DNA from: Catalinimonas alkaloidigena | GTDB lineage: Bacteria > Bacteroidota > Bacteroidia > Cytophagales > Cyclobacteriaceae | Direction of reading: 5' to 3' | DNA length: 64,000 nucleotides | NCBI RefSeq assembly: GCF_029504655.1 | Contig: NZ_JAQFIL010000001.1 | Location: 4,345,001 to 4,409,000 of the forward strand | Shown: piece after piece, positions 7,786 through 18,918 of the stretch | How positions within the stretch are numbered: the first letter of the stretch is position 1 | How the letters are laid out: each line of letters starts with the position of its first letter | Notes under the pieces: generated by a model | The model's database searches: none | Seen by the model: the letters and a program-made list of their open reading frames with translations, nothing else | What the model was told of the DNA's origin: nothing | Made by a program: the position numbers and the translations under genes

Positions 7786-10779
7786 GTGAAAGCTCTACCT
7801 GTCTTTTTTCTTTGGTTTGTTTTTTCCATGTACGTAGCTGCTCATGCAGCATCAGAAAACCCTGCAAAAGACTTACTTAAGAAAGCGCAAAGCTTAGAGG
7901 AAAAAAAAGAAGTGGATAGCGCGGCATTCTATTACCTACGGGCGGCTGAGGCATTTCAAAAAAACATGGCCTGGCAAGAGAGCATTAACGTCCGGAAGAA
8001 AGCGGGCAACCTGTATTTTAGCAGGCGTATGAGTGATGAAGCTATTGCGAATTTCAACTATCTTCTGGACACGCTCCACTCCTATTTAAGCGACACGCTG
8101 AAGGCCGAGTTGTATTTTAAAAATGGAATCAGTCATGCCCGCCTGGCCCGCTTTGTAGATGCGCTCAATCATATGAAACAATCCTGCCAAATAAGAGAGC
8201 AGCTCTTAGATCCCCATGATCCGATATTAGGAGAGAGCTTCCATATGCTGGGCAGGTTATATTTTACAATTGGTAACTATCAGCAGTCATTAAACTACCA
8301 GCAAAAATACCTGGAAGTCAACCAGCACAATTATCCTCCTGACCACATGGAAGTAAGCGACGCCTTACATTTTGTAGGCTTATCCTATAGCCGACTCTAT
8401 GAACATGAGCTCGCGCTGGAATACTACTTTAAATCCGCAGATATCGTGGAAAAGGCAGGAAAAAAGGAAAGATGGGCTTTAACCCATATCTACAACAATA
8501 TCGGGCTGGTGTACGGAAGACAAAATATGCATGAGAAGGAGTTGGAGTATTTTCTAAAAGCCTTGGCCATGAAAAAAGAGCTGGGGATGAACATTAGTGA
8601 TACCTATCATAATATCGGCAAAACCTACATAGATTTAGAAAGATACACCCAAGCCCAGGACATACTTCACGAAGCGCTACGTTTAAAAATTGAACAAGTA
8701 GGTGAGCGGCATACCACTGTAGCGGGTACCTTGTACTACCTGGCTGAATTATACGTAAACCAGGCTCAGTATGACTCTGCGATATATTACGCAGAAAAAG
8801 CCCTGTCTATTGAGCAGGAAAACTTTGGAAATAATGGGACTTCTTTAGCCGCCTCTTACCGGCAGCTTGCTACCATATACCAAAAACAACAGCTATGGAG
8901 GCAATCACTTGACCACTTGCAGAAAGGGCAAACCGCCCTTGTCAAATATTATGATTCAGGACAAATATCAGCAAATCCTTCTCCTAAGGATAATATCATT
9001 GATCCTCTGAGCCTTTTACGACTCATGCAGCAAAAGTCCGAAGTACTATTGCTACGCTACGCTGCCGATCAACAAACTGAGGACCTTAGGATGGCCTACC
9101 AGACCAGCAAGGCCGCTACTGAATTGATTGAGCATACATATGCGAATTTACACGACTCTGAGTCGCGTACTTTTCTGGCGGATCATGCCAATAAGATTCT
9201 GGAACTGGCCCTGCAAACCGCTTATATGCTACAGCAGGAAGAAGAAGACACTCAGTACCTGGAACTGGCCTTCCAACTTATTGAAAAAAACAAAGCGCAG
9301 TTGCTGCTGGAAAATATTACCTCTTCACAATGGAAAAGTAAGGGTGCCATTGCTGATACACTGCTTGAACAGGAGCAGGAAGTCAGCAGTAAGCTTGCTT
9401 ATTATGAGAAACTAAAATTTGAAGAAGAAAGCCGTTCCTCTCCTGACTCAGTCAAGCTTTACACTTATAATAACCAGATTTTTGCATTGCACAGAACGCA
9501 AGAAAGCCTGAATCAATCTATAAGGCTTCGTTATCCACAGTACTATCACATGAGGCATGAGCAGAAATTCATATCGCTTCAACAGGCTCAAAAAGACTTG
9601 CTTCAGGAAGATGAGGTATTGGTTGAATACTTTCAGGGAGATAGTGCCATATATTATCTGGCAGTAAGTTCTGATCAGGTTTCTTTTTACCGGAATGAAA
9701 TAAAAAGTTTGCCTATTAAACCCATGCTTAATGGCTTACAGGAACGAGATTATCAGACCTATACTCAAGCTGCTCATCGCTTGTACAACTACCTCTTATT
9801 ACCGGTATTAAGAGATTTTTCAGAAAAAAAATTAATCATCATCCCTGATCACCAGATAGGTTATATACCTTTTGAGTCTTTGCTTGTTCAGCCTCCCTCA
9901 TCCAATCCGGATTATAAATCATTGCAGTATTTGATGCTGGAACACACTATCTCTTATCAGTATTCAGCCAATCTGCTGGCCTCTACGCAACAAACCTCAG
10001 TAAAGGAGTATGAACGATCTTTCGCGGGTTATGCCCCTACCTTCTCAAAGCAGAAAAACACCTTACTGGCTACTCGTTCTTCCCAGGATCAACAGTTGGT
10101 CAATGAGCTTGAAGCCCTACCCTATGCTGAAGAAGAGGTTCGGACCATAGCGCAGATGCTTAACGGTGAAGCTCATATCAGCGAAACAGCTACGGAAAAA
10201 AACTTTAAAGAGCATGCCTCCAATAGCTGGATCATTCACCTTGCCTCTCACACCTTGATCAATGACCGCAACCCTTTGTACTCCAAACTAGTCTTTGCTC
10301 CTGAAGACAATGATGAAGAAGACGGGTTACTGCATACCTATGAGCTCTACAATATGCAGCTCAAGGCTGATATGGTTACCCTCAGTGCCTGTAATACCGG
10401 CGTTGGGAAAATACAAAAGGGAGAAGGCATCATCAGTCTAGCCCGTGGCTTTATGTATGCGGGCGTACCCAATGTACTGATGAGCTTATGGGCAGTATCA
10501 GATCGCTCCACCTCCCAACTGATGCAAAACTTTTACCAGGCGCTGAATAAAGGCAGCAGTAAAGCGGAAGCCTTACGTACTGCAAAACTGCAATATCTGG
10601 AGCAAGCAGACGCCAATACTGCCGCCCCCTATTACTGGAGTGGCTTTGTTTTAATTAGCAACAATCAGGACCCTGGAGAAAGTAACTTTCCAGTCCTTTT
10701 CTTCCTTCTTCCTATGATAGCCCTTATCTTGGCGGGTTGGTTTTATTTTAGAAAGAAAGCAGCACACAAAACTACCTAA
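7786..10779 (+). CDS. Secreted/membrane-anchored TPR-CHAT domain protein (caspase-like fold)
   Basis: A 997-residue protein that starts at GTG (7786). No in-frame ATG precedes it after the upstream stops, and the first 23 residues form a signal peptide (KALPVFFLWFVF, then AAHAASE), which supports this start. Residues about 30-400 carry tetratricopeptide repeats, followed by a helical linker. The C-terminal CHAT domain contains the caspase-like catalytic pair: His822 in HLASHT and Cys869 in TLSACNTG, with the family motifs GEGIISLARGFMYAG and YYWSGFVL. A transmembrane helix near residues 965-985 and a short basic tail would anchor it, leaving the TPR and CHAT parts outside the cytoplasm. CHAT proteins are predicted cysteine proteases, and related ones act in separase- and cell-death-like pathways; a substrate here is unknown. 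It lies 18 bp upstream of the esterase gene, so the two are probably co-transcribed. Confidence 0.9.
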   Translation: MKALPVFFLWFVFSMYVAAHAASENPAKDLLKKAQSLEEKKEVDSAAFYYLRAAEAFQKNMAWQESINVRKKAGNLYFSRRMSDEAIANFNYLLDTLHSYLSDTLKAELYFKNGISHARLARFVDALNHMKQSCQIREQLLDPHDPILGESFHMLGRLYFTIGNYQQSLNYQQKYLEVNQHNYPPDHMEVSDALHFVGLSYSRLYEHELALEYYFKSADIVEKAGKKERWALTHIYNNIGLVYGRQNMHEKELEYFLKALAMKKELGMNISDTYHNIGKTYIDLERYTQAQDILHEALRLKIEQVGERHTTVAGTLYYLAELYVNQAQYDSAIYYAEKALSIEQENFGNNGTSLAASYRQLATIYQKQQLWRQSLDHLQKGQTALVKYYDSGQISANPSPKDNIIDPLSLLRLMQQKSEVLLLRYAADQQTEDLRMAYQTSKAATELIEHTYANLHDSESRTFLADHANKILELALQTAYMLQQEEEDTQYLELAFQLIEKNKAQLLLENITSSQWKSKGAIADTLLEQEQEVSSKLAYYEKLKFEEESRSSPDSVKLYTYNNQIFALHRTQESLNQSIRLRYPQYYHMRHEQKFISLQQAQKDLLQEDEVLVEYFQGDSAIYYLAVSSDQVSFYRNEIKSLPIKPMLNGLQERDYQTYTQAAHRLYNYLLLPVLRDFSEKKLIIIPDHQIGYIPFESLLVQPPSSNPDYKSLQYLMLEHTISYQYSANLLASTQQTSVKEYERSFAGYAPTFSKQKNTLLATRSSQDQQLVNELEALPYAEEEVRTIAQMLNGEAHISETATEKNFKEHASNSWIIHLASHTLINDRNPLYSKLVFAPEDNDEEDGLLHTYELYNMQLKADMVTLSACNTGVGKIQKGEGIISLARGFMYAGVPNVLMSLWAVSDRSTSQLMQNFYQALNKGSSKAEALRTAKLQYLEQADANTAAPYYWSGFVLISNNQDPGESNFPVLFFLLPMIALILAGWFYFRKKAAHKTT

Positions 10780-10797
10780 ACATTCGCTTAGACTGAT

Positions 10798-12777
10798 ATG
10801 AAGCATAGAATAATACAGTTAATCTGTTTACTGATTGTTTGTCCGTTTTACCTAAAAGCCGAAGTTACGCTTCCTCATTTTTTTTCTGATAATATGGTAC
10901 TCCAACGCAATGTAGAAGTACCTGTCTGGGGGAAAGCCGATCGCAGAGAAAATATAACGCTTACTTTTCAGGGACAGGAGTACACTACCCAGGCAGACAA
11001 AGAGGGTAAGTGGAAAATCAAGCTGCCTGCTACCCCTGCCGGAGGGCCTCACAGGCTCACGATCACCGGTGAAAATATCATTCGCCTGGAAAATATACTC
11101 TTCGGAGATGTATACCTCGCCAGCGGGCAGTCCAATATGGTGTGGGAGATGTATAACTTGCCGGAAGGCTTGGAAACTGCTGGTTCGGCAGATGAGCACC
11201 CTGAAATCAGACTTTTTCTGGTAGAAAATAAAAGGGCATTTTCTCCCCAGGAAGACGTGCCTGCAGGCGCGTGGCAAATTGCCGACAGTAGCAGCGTACT
11301 GGATTTCTCAGCTATTGCCTATTACTTCGGCCGATACTTACAGCAAGAGCTTGACGTACCTATCGGCCTGATCGGATCTTACTGGGGAGGTACAGCGGTA
11401 GAAGCCTGGATGAGTTCCGAAGTGCTGGACAGCATTCCGAAATACAAAAGTATGCTTAACGCAATGGAACGGTATACGCAGTCAGCCGATGAACTGGAGC
11501 AGATGTACAGCACCAATCTGGAAAGATGGGTAGAGCAGTCTGAAAAAGAAGACCGTGGCTTTTCAGAAGGTTGGTACAGAGAACGCTTTGACGATCAAAA
11601 CTGGGAAAGTATGCAGCTACCTGCCCCCTGGAAGTTTGCCGGGCTAGCTGATCATGATGGTGCTGTCTGGTTTCGTAAGACCTTTTTTGTGCCGAAAGCC
11701 ATGAGTAACAAAGACCTCTACATCCACCTGCCCCGTGTTAATGAGCATGATATCGTTTGGGTAAACGGACAGGAAGTTGGTAGAGGAAAGGGTAATCTTC
11801 ATCGGGTATATCAAATCCCTCGTTCTCTACTGAATGCAAGGGAAAATGTGATTACTGTCAGGGTTTTTGAAACTGGTTACCAGGGAGGTATCTGGGGACA
11901 TGAAGAAGATTTTCATATCACTGATCGCAGACATAAGATAGCGCTGCGAGGAGACTGGAAATACCGCAAAGGGGTCAGTTGGGACGAATTACCTGTACGT
12001 CCTAATACGGTCTTTAGCGGATCTACACCTATGATGCTGTACAATGGCATGATCGCCCCGCTCATTCCTTTTGCCCTCAAGGGCATAATCTGGTACCAGG
12101 GCGAAAGAAATGCCAGCCGGGCCTATGAATATCGTACACTTTTTCCAATGATGATCAAAGACTGGCGCAAACGTTGGCAGCAGGAAGAGCTGCCCTTTCT
12201 TTATGTTCAGCTAGCGAATTATAAACAGCCTGCAAAAAAACCCGAACCCAGTGAGTGGGCTGAGCTGAGGGAAGCTCAGCAAATGGCTTTGTCTCTGCCC
12301 AATACCGGAATGGCTACTGCTATTGATCTGGGGGAGGCAGAAAATATTCACCCTGCCAATAAAAAAGATGTAGGAAGAAGGCTGGCTTTAGCAGCCCGGG
12401 CTGTTATCTATGATGAGGATATTGTACACCAGGGGCCTGTGTTTGATTCTATGCATATCGTAGGTAACCAGATTGCGATAACTTTCAAAACCCATGGCTC
12501 CCCGCTGAAAGTAGATGACCAATACGGATATGTCAGAGGCTTTACTATTGCTCGGGAAGACCGTGAGTTCGTCAGGGCCAAAGCTTACATCCTAAACGAC
12601 AGTACGGTAATGGTCTATCACGATACGATGATCAACCCCGCAGCGGCACGTTATGGCTGGGCAGACAATCCTGAAGACATCAATCTATATAATGAAGCTG
12701 GCTTACCTGCCCTGCCTTTTCGCACTGATGACTGGCCTGGAAAAACTTACGAATCAGCGAGTTACAGTTTAAAATAG
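10798..12777 (+). CDS. Sialate O-acetylesterase-like SGNH esterase (SASA family)
   Basis: A 659-residue exported esterase with a signal peptide ending near FYLKA. It likely removes O-acetyl groups from sialic acids or other acetylated sugars. The SGNH block I motif LASGQSNMVWEM places the nucleophile at Ser112. IIWYQGERNA carries the downstream conserved block, and ENIHPANKKDVGRR provides the catalytic His518. A beta-sandwich of roughly 90 residues precedes the catalytic core, and a galactose-binding-like insertion (about 245-390, containing WFRKTFFVP and NARENVITVRVF) interrupts it, which is the usual SASA layout. It starts 18 bp after the CHAT gene. A sialidase lies about 5 kb away, consistent with but not proof of sialic-acid specificity; related enzymes act on xylan and other glycans. 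Confidence 0.88.
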   Translation: MKHRIIQLICLLIVCPFYLKAEVTLPHFFSDNMVLQRNVEVPVWGKADRRENITLTFQGQEYTTQADKEGKWKIKLPATPAGGPHRLTITGENIIRLENILFGDVYLASGQSNMVWEMYNLPEGLETAGSADEHPEIRLFLVENKRAFSPQEDVPAGAWQIADSSSVLDFSAIAYYFGRYLQQELDVPIGLIGSYWGGTAVEAWMSSEVLDSIPKYKSMLNAMERYTQSADELEQMYSTNLERWVEQSEKEDRGFSEGWYRERFDDQNWESMQLPAPWKFAGLADHDGAVWFRKTFFVPKAMSNKDLYIHLPRVNEHDIVWVNGQEVGRGKGNLHRVYQIPRSLLNARENVITVRVFETGYQGGIWGHEEDFHITDRRHKIALRGDWKYRKGVSWDELPVRPNTVFSGSTPMMLYNGMIAPLIPFALKGIIWYQGERNASRAYEYRTLFPMMIKDWRKRWQQEELPFLYVQLANYKQPAKKPEPSEWAELREAQQMALSLPNTGMATAIDLGEAENIHPANKKDVGRRLALAARAVIYDEDIVHQGPVFDSMHIVGNQIAITFKTHGSPLKVDDQYGYVRGFTIAREDREFVRAKAYILNDSTVMVYHDTMINPAAARYGWADNPEDINLYNEAGLPALPFRTDDWPGKTYESASYSLK

Positions 12778-12843
12778 TGATAAATACTCAAAACATATAT
12801 GGATTTAACTAGTTCTCAGGATATAAACTTTTTAAACTTTTAG

Positions 12844-13107
12844 ATGATGAATTACAAAGAAATATTATCAAATACACCCATAGAGAGCCAGGATTATCCA
12901 TTCAACTCTATTGAATTTTTTGACGAAACAGAAGTGAAAGACAAGATGTACGTGGATAAATCCAAGCTAAAATCCAACGCTGAGGATAGATTGGAAGAAG
13001 CAGTAGACAGCTATCTGGGAGCGCACCCTGATATAAAAAAAGCAGTTGCCTACCGGGAAGAAACTCCTGACAAACGCTTCGCATTCCGTGAATTTGGAAG
13101 AAATTAA
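12844..13107 (+). CDS. Small hypothetical protein
   Basis: An 87-residue soluble, highly charged protein with no signal peptide, membrane segment or motif that I recognise. The start could be either of two adjacent ATG codons (12844 or 12847). It stands 66 bp after the esterase gene and is followed by a strong intrinsic terminator at 13136-13167, which supports it being the last cistron of a real transcript. The middle segment RLEEAVDSYLGAHPDIKKA is predicted to be helical. Function is unknown. Confidence 0.6.
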   Translation: MMNYKEILSNTPIESQDYPFNSIEFFDETEVKDKMYVDKSKLKSNAEDRLEEAVDSYLGAHPDIKKAVAYREETPDKRFAFREFGRN

Positions 13108-13135
13108 CATATATCATTTATGTATTACTGAATCT

Positions 13136-13167
13136 AACTCCTGAGCCTTCGTTCAGGAGTTTTTTTT
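13136..13167 (+). terminator. Intrinsic terminator
   Basis: AACTCCTGA (13136-13144) pairs perfectly with TCAGGAGTT (13153-13161) around an 8-base loop, followed by an uninterrupted T run to 13167. It terminates the CHAT/esterase/small-protein transcript. Confidence 0.9.
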
Positions 13168-13191
13168 AATGTTTCGTCAAATTTTTTATTG

Positions 13192-13767
13192 ATGGCAAAA
13201 AAGATTCCTGATGAACTGAAAGAAGCTATTCTTCAACTACCAGAAAAGGAAAAAGATAAACTCCTGATCCGCCTGATTGGCAAAGATTCTACGCTGATCA
13301 AAAAATTACGCCACCAGCTACTTGAAGATGAGGTAGATATGGAAGCTATGCGGAATGAATTGATAAAAGGTGCTACTTCCCTCTTTTCCAGAGAAGATTT
13401 TCACCACTGGACCTATACGCCAGGACTTTTGATGATGGTATTGAGAGATTTTAGCGGAGCGATTGGCAGACATGTCAAAATCACCAAAGACAAATATGGA
13501 GAAGTAATACTTCTGGTGTTACTCGTAAATCTGCCCTTCCGTAAGCAATTCGCTATTCTTTATGAAAATCAGCACCGCGCGGATAAGTTTGCTGATTATG
13601 TATGTAAAAAAGCACAAACTGCCCTGAAAAAGCTACAGAAGCTAGACAGAGACTATTACCTGGAATTTGACAAAGATGTAAATGAGATGTTAGACCATCT
13701 TAAAACATATCCTCCTACCTCAAGGCTTATGAGTACCTATAATTTACCTGCGACATGGGAGTATTAA
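13192..13767 (+). CDS. Hypothetical cytoplasmic protein
   Basis: A 191-residue protein starting at ATG 13192; a TTG three bases earlier is a less likely start. It is soluble and rich in Lys, Glu and Leu. The amino end (KEAILQLPEKEKDKLLIRLI) reads as a helical pair, and the rest as a mixed or all-alpha domain with PPTSRLMSTYNLPATW at the C-terminus. I do not recognise the family with certainty; the composition is that of a genuine conserved gene of the phylum. It lies alone between a terminator and a convergent gene, so it appears to be monocistronic. Confidence 0.7.
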   Translation: MAKKIPDELKEAILQLPEKEKDKLLIRLIGKDSTLIKKLRHQLLEDEVDMEAMRNELIKGATSLFSREDFHHWTYTPGLLMMVLRDFSGAIGRHVKITKDKYGEVILLVLLVNLPFRKQFAILYENQHRADKFADYVCKKAQTALKKLQKLDRDYYLEFDKDVNEMLDHLKTYPPTSRLMSTYNLPATWEY

Positions 13768-13775
13768 AGAAGACT

Positions 13776-13827
13776 GAAGTCAGGAGTAAGACGGAAGTTT
13801 AACTTCTGGCTTCATACTTCCCACTTC
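13776..13827. terminator. Long imperfect hairpin between convergent genes (dispersed GAAG/CTTC repeat)
   Basis: The spacer between stops at 13767 (+) and 13831 (-) folds on itself: AAGACGGAAGT-TTA-ACTTCTGGCTT gives 11 pairs with one mismatch, and flanking GAAGTCAGGAGT versus ACTTCCCACTTC extends it. It probably works as a bidirectional terminator. A related structure occurs at 48436-48488. Confidence 0.55.
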
Positions 13828-13830
13828 ACC

Positions 13831-14046
13831 CTACTTTCCGAAAAATATTCCTCCTACAATCGCACCTATCCCCGCCAGTACAAAAATCAACCAACTAGCC
13901 TGGCTGGTAAAAAAGGTATCACTGATGTACAAACCTAGCAGGGCTCCTATGGTAGCACCTGATAAAACTTTAGCAATCAAAGGCATGCGTGTGGTTTCTG
14001 ACATTTTCTGATCGTTATTTTCAATGATAAGCAAAGTCACATCCAT
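13831..14046 (-). CDS. Small two-helix membrane protein
   Basis: Up to 71 residues with two hydrophobic segments separated by a short polar turn: one around LSGATIGALLGLYISDTFF and one ASWLIFVLAGIGAIVGGIFFG. The second is rich in Gly in a glycine-zipper-like pattern. An internal ATG at 14004 would give a 57-residue protein starting MSETTRMP, which is equally plausible. It begins 24 bp after the esterase gene stop on the same strand and is probably the last gene of that operon. No specific function is recognised. Confidence 0.6.
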   Translation of the reverse strand: MDVTLLIIENNDQKMSETTRMPLIAKVLSGATIGALLGLYISDTFFTSQASWLIFVLAGIGAIVGGIFFGK

Positions 14047-14070
14047 AAAGTTGTCTGCTTAGCGACAAGT

Positions 14071-16217
14071 TCATTTCAGCCAATCTTTTATGCGTGCAGA
14101 TAGTCCTTCCTCAGCCTCAGGATAAATGACCATAAAATCAGACGGATTCTGGTAAAAACCACGAACAAAAGACCATTCTTCTTCAAATTCATCAGCTGAG
14201 ACTGCTTCGCTCAAATGATTTTGAGGGTTGATCATCAGCAGCTTTCCCGATCCTAACGTAGCAGCCAGATCGGCCAGATCATAGCCATTTACACTGCCGA
14301 CAACGCTGGCGGGAACCCACTCCGGATCATAATTTTCATGATTCACCAGTGAAGCATAAGAAATCAAAGGGTCAACCAATGCGATACTGCCAATGGCGGG
14401 TTCAAAGGCAGCTGCATGCAACAAGGCTGGCGCTAATGTGCTATGCGCAATAGCGCTTAGTGCTACCTCTGGATTTTCCTCCTGAACATATTGTGCCATC
14501 CTTACCATATCCGCTGCCTGACGCGCCACAATGCTCTGATTAAGCAGAATGGAGGCGAACCACTGATTATAGGATACCCCTTCAATGTATGCATCCCCTT
14601 TCAGATAGCCGGGACCCAATTCACCCGTTCCCAAAATATCGGCAGAAAGTACAGTATAACCCTGTTTCACCAAAGCCTCAATTTCTTCACCTGTTTGGGA
14701 TTGCGACATTTTTCCTTCAGGATGGAAATACAGTATCAGCCGGTTATTTCTACCTTCCTCGGGTGCAAAAAGCAGGAAAGGGTTTACATGCTGCTCTCCT
14801 ACCATCAGATATTTTTGGACCTTATAGCCCTCCCTCTGATATTGACCGGCGAAATGCACTTCTTCAGGCGCTTCAGGCGCTTGATAGCCGGAGATCTTTT
14901 TAGCGTCAGCAACTATTTTTTCCTGCTTTAAAGCTGCTCTTTGCTGTACAGTTTTCGCTTTCTTATTTTGTGATTCTTCTCTGTTCAAGTCAAATACATT
15001 CTTACTACTCAATGCAGTAGCTACCTGCCCGGTGGAAGTCACTTGCAATTCTTCAATGGAAAATAAAGGTACTTCCACATCCCCTGGATTACCCGGATTT
15101 TGCAAATGCTTCTGAAAAAACGCGTACATCGCTTCCCGGTTTTTCTGGGTTGAGCCATGTACATGATCATCTTCGTTCATAGCCATGTTTTCTTCTTTGC
15201 CGAATGCTTCATAAGCCTGCTTTACTTCCTGATAAGCACGGCGCGCCCCTTCTATGCTAAAGAAATCACGGGTAGTACTGATAATCATACCCGGTTTGGG
15301 GGCTCTTACTTCCAGCAGGTCAGCCAGGTCTAAACCCTGCTCTATGAAATGCATAAAGTTTTGCTCGGCGTCCTGCGGACCTTTGGTTTTTAGCAGAATA
15401 TCCAGAGTGGTAATGTAGGCTTCCGGTGCCGCAGCGTAAATTCTGTCATCAAAAGCAGCGATATAAGCCGTCTGCGTACCTCCTCCCGAACGTCCTGTCA
15501 TCCCTATACGTTGGGGATCTACCTCAGGACGGCTGAGCAGATAATCTACCGTACGGATACCATCCCAGATCATATGCTTAGCCAGCGAACTTCCGGAGAT
15601 AAAACACTGTGCCCCCGCATAGCCATGCTCTTTGGTAGGGCCACCAACCCTGGAGTCATCAGTCCCAGCTTCCGGATACTGCATACGTTCACCCTGTCCG
15701 AGCGGGTCAAAAGCCAATACGATAAATCCTTTGCGTGCCAGGTTCAGGATTTTGTGCTGATAAGTATCACTACGAAAGCCCAGAGCTGTGTGTCCACTAC
15801 AATAAATAATAGCAGGCGCTTTACCTTTTAAGTTTTCCGGCATAAATAAAGCCGCCGTTACATAAAATCCCGGCTGAGATTCGTAGATCAACTTTTCTAC
15901 TTTAACGCCATCTTTCACCAGAGTCTCTGTGACCTGAGGATTTAGCGGAGTCTTCTCCGGAAAAGCCCCTACAATGTTCATCAGCTTTTTTCGGACTTCA
16001 TCCTGTCTTTGTGTCCATGCCTTCTCCGTTTTGAGGCCAGCTACATGCTCAGCTCTTTTGTCTAACACTATGGAAGCTTCATCTACCATTTCTTTGTAAA
16101 GCGCATCTGACTGGTCGCCATAGTACTGATAGAAATTCAGCAGGGACAGATCTTCTTCCTGGGCCTGAACAGACTGAGAGAAACAAAACGCTACCGTAAG
16201 TAAAAAAATGTTTTTCA

Positions 16218-16218
<1 letters not shown>
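14071..16218 (-). CDS. Secreted alpha/beta-hydrolase (acetylxylan-esterase/dienelactone-hydrolase-like), two hydrolase domains
   Basis: A 715-residue protein with a signal peptide ending near SVQAQ. The first hydrolase domain (about 90-380) has the oxyanion-side segment YCSGHTALG, the FDPLGQGERMQYPE region and a complete nucleophile elbow GRSGGG. His in the DDHVHG segment is a candidate catalytic base. A second alpha/beta-hydrolase-like domain (about 470-715) retains LYFHPEGK and ADILGTGELGPG, but its elbow reads AIAHSTLA rather than GxSxG. The substrate is probably an acylated glycan (inference from family and neighbours). The start codon overlaps the stop of the upstream propeller gene (TAATG), indicating translational coupling. 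Confidence 0.85.
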
Positions 16219-17492
<1,274 letters not shown>

Positions 17493-17629
17493 AGTACTCC
17501 TGGACGCAGCTCATCCTGCGTCATTATTTTAGATTGTCAATAGTATACTCCTGAATGTAAGAAAAAAGACTGTCAATAGTGGCAACAGATTACTGTGGAA
17601 GTTTATTATTTCAATTTAATGTCATAAAA

Positions 17630-18742
17630 TCATTCCCTTGAAGTAGTAAGCCAATCAAAGGTGAAGCTGACAAAGACGTTTTCTGTATAATCATCTTTTT
17701 CAAAGAGTAAGCCTATCTTACCATCCTTTAAAATTGTGAGTGAGGAATATGCTGCTTCTCCGGGATAAATCACTTTACCTTCCGTCCAGCTTTGTCCTTC
17801 ATCGTAGCTGACACGTACATTCAGATTTCTTCGTCCTTCTTCAGACTTGAGATTAGAGAAAAGTAAACAATCCTGAGACTCACCATCCTTTTCAAAGTTA
17901 TAGCGAATCAGACTGGCGTTACAGCCAGGGTCAAGCAGGCTTGAGTCTGGCTGGCTAACCCAGCTCTTACCTTCATCATCCGATATATGAACGTAGCGCA
18001 AGCCCAGTTCATTTACCCTGCTATTGATCATCCAACGGCCGTCAGCCAGTTCCACCACTTTGGATTCATCTGCGGGCTTGATGGGAGTGTCAATCAAAAA
18101 CCAGCTTTCACCGTGATCATCACTCCCAAACAAGTGCATTCCTTTGTCAAGATTTACTAGGCAGTGCAAAAGCCTCCCCTCACGTGTTTGTGTTCCCCTG
18201 CCTGAAGTAATGAACTTTAAATCCTGCTGCCAGTCCGGTTTTGTAATCTGTGTTGTGATATCCTCAGGCTCAGACCATGACTGACCGTGATCCTTACTTT
18301 TCATCATGTGTAGATAATAGACATCTTTCTCTTTTTTCAAATCCATAAAATTGTAGAAAAGAAAAACTTCACCGGTCTCTTCATCCAGAATGAAGGATGG
18401 GTCAGATGCAGATTGCCCCAGTGGAAAATCTATGATGGTTTTCACCTCTGACCAGCTTTTTCCATTATCCTCACTTCTACGCATGACTATATTGATATCA
18501 TCACTCCATTTTAAATCACCACAGGATGGTACTCTTTCATCAATAGCTGCCAGCAAATCACCATTGGTAGCGGTAATGAGTGCCGGAATACGATAACAGG
18601 ATACACTATCCTGAGCAGATGCATCAAACAAAAGATGGTAGGCACTTATCCCTTCAGCGATTTCAGCATGCTCGTCCTGGGCAAAAACAGGAACACATAA
18701 GAGCCAAGCATACATATATAGGTATATGCCTTTCATTTTCAT
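17630..18742 (-). CDS. Exo-alpha-sialidase-like protein (BNR/Asp-box, GH33-type)
   Basis: About 370 residues. I choose the ATG at 18742 (MKMKGIYLYMYAWLL, signal peptide ending FAQ) over an upstream ATG at 18760. The sialidase hallmarks are present: an RIP motif (CYRIPALI) near the mature N-terminus, whose Arg would bind the sialate carboxylate, and five Asp-boxes of S-x-D-x-G-x-S/T-W form (SEDNGKSW, SKDHGQSW, SDDHGESW, SDDEGKSW, SYDEGQSW). Together they predict a six-bladed propeller that removes terminal sialic acids outside the cell. It is separated from the propeller/esterase operon by about 140 bp. Some BNR proteins of this shape are sialidase-like with other substrates. Confidence 0.82.
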   Translation of the reverse strand: MKMKGIYLYMYAWLLCVPVFAQDEHAEIAEGISAYHLLFDASAQDSVSCYRIPALITATNGDLLAAIDERVPSCGDLKWSDDINIVMRRSEDNGKSWSEVKTIIDFPLGQSASDPSFILDEETGEVFLFYNFMDLKKEKDVYYLHMMKSKDHGQSWSEPEDITTQITKPDWQQDLKFITSGRGTQTREGRLLHCLVNLDKGMHLFGSDDHGESWFLIDTPIKPADESKVVELADGRWMINSRVNELGLRYVHISDDEGKSWVSQPDSSLLDPGCNASLIRYNFEKDGESQDCLLFSNLKSEEGRRNLNVRVSYDEGQSWTEGKVIYPGEAAYSSLTILKDGKIGLLFEKDDYTENVFVSFTFDWLTTSRE

Positions 18743-18861
18743 TCGGGGAGTTAGGACCATTGTAATTTTAGGCTGAGTATAACAATTTTAGAGATAATCT
18801 CGCAACCTACACAAAATTGTAGTTTAGAAGCTACTCTATTGAAGCTTGAATAATACCCTAT

Positions 18862-18890
18862 TAAAAAAAACGACAGGCTTTTCCTGTCGT
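18862..18890 (-). terminator. Intrinsic terminator of the DUF4199-like gene
   Basis: On the minus strand ACGACAGG pairs with CCTGTCGT (18870-18877 with 18883-18890) around a short loop, followed by a run of eight T (seen as A at 18863-18870 on the plus strand). Confidence 0.85.
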
Positions 18891-18918
18891 CATCAATTTA
18901 CAACTTACGTGCTCAGCA

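Noticed and set aside
7786..10779. CHAT protease as part of a type III-E CRISPR (Craspase) or gasdermin defence system
   Set aside because: No gRAMP/Cas7-11, CRISPR array, gasdermin-like or other defence gene lies nearby, and the protein carries a signal peptide and a membrane anchor.
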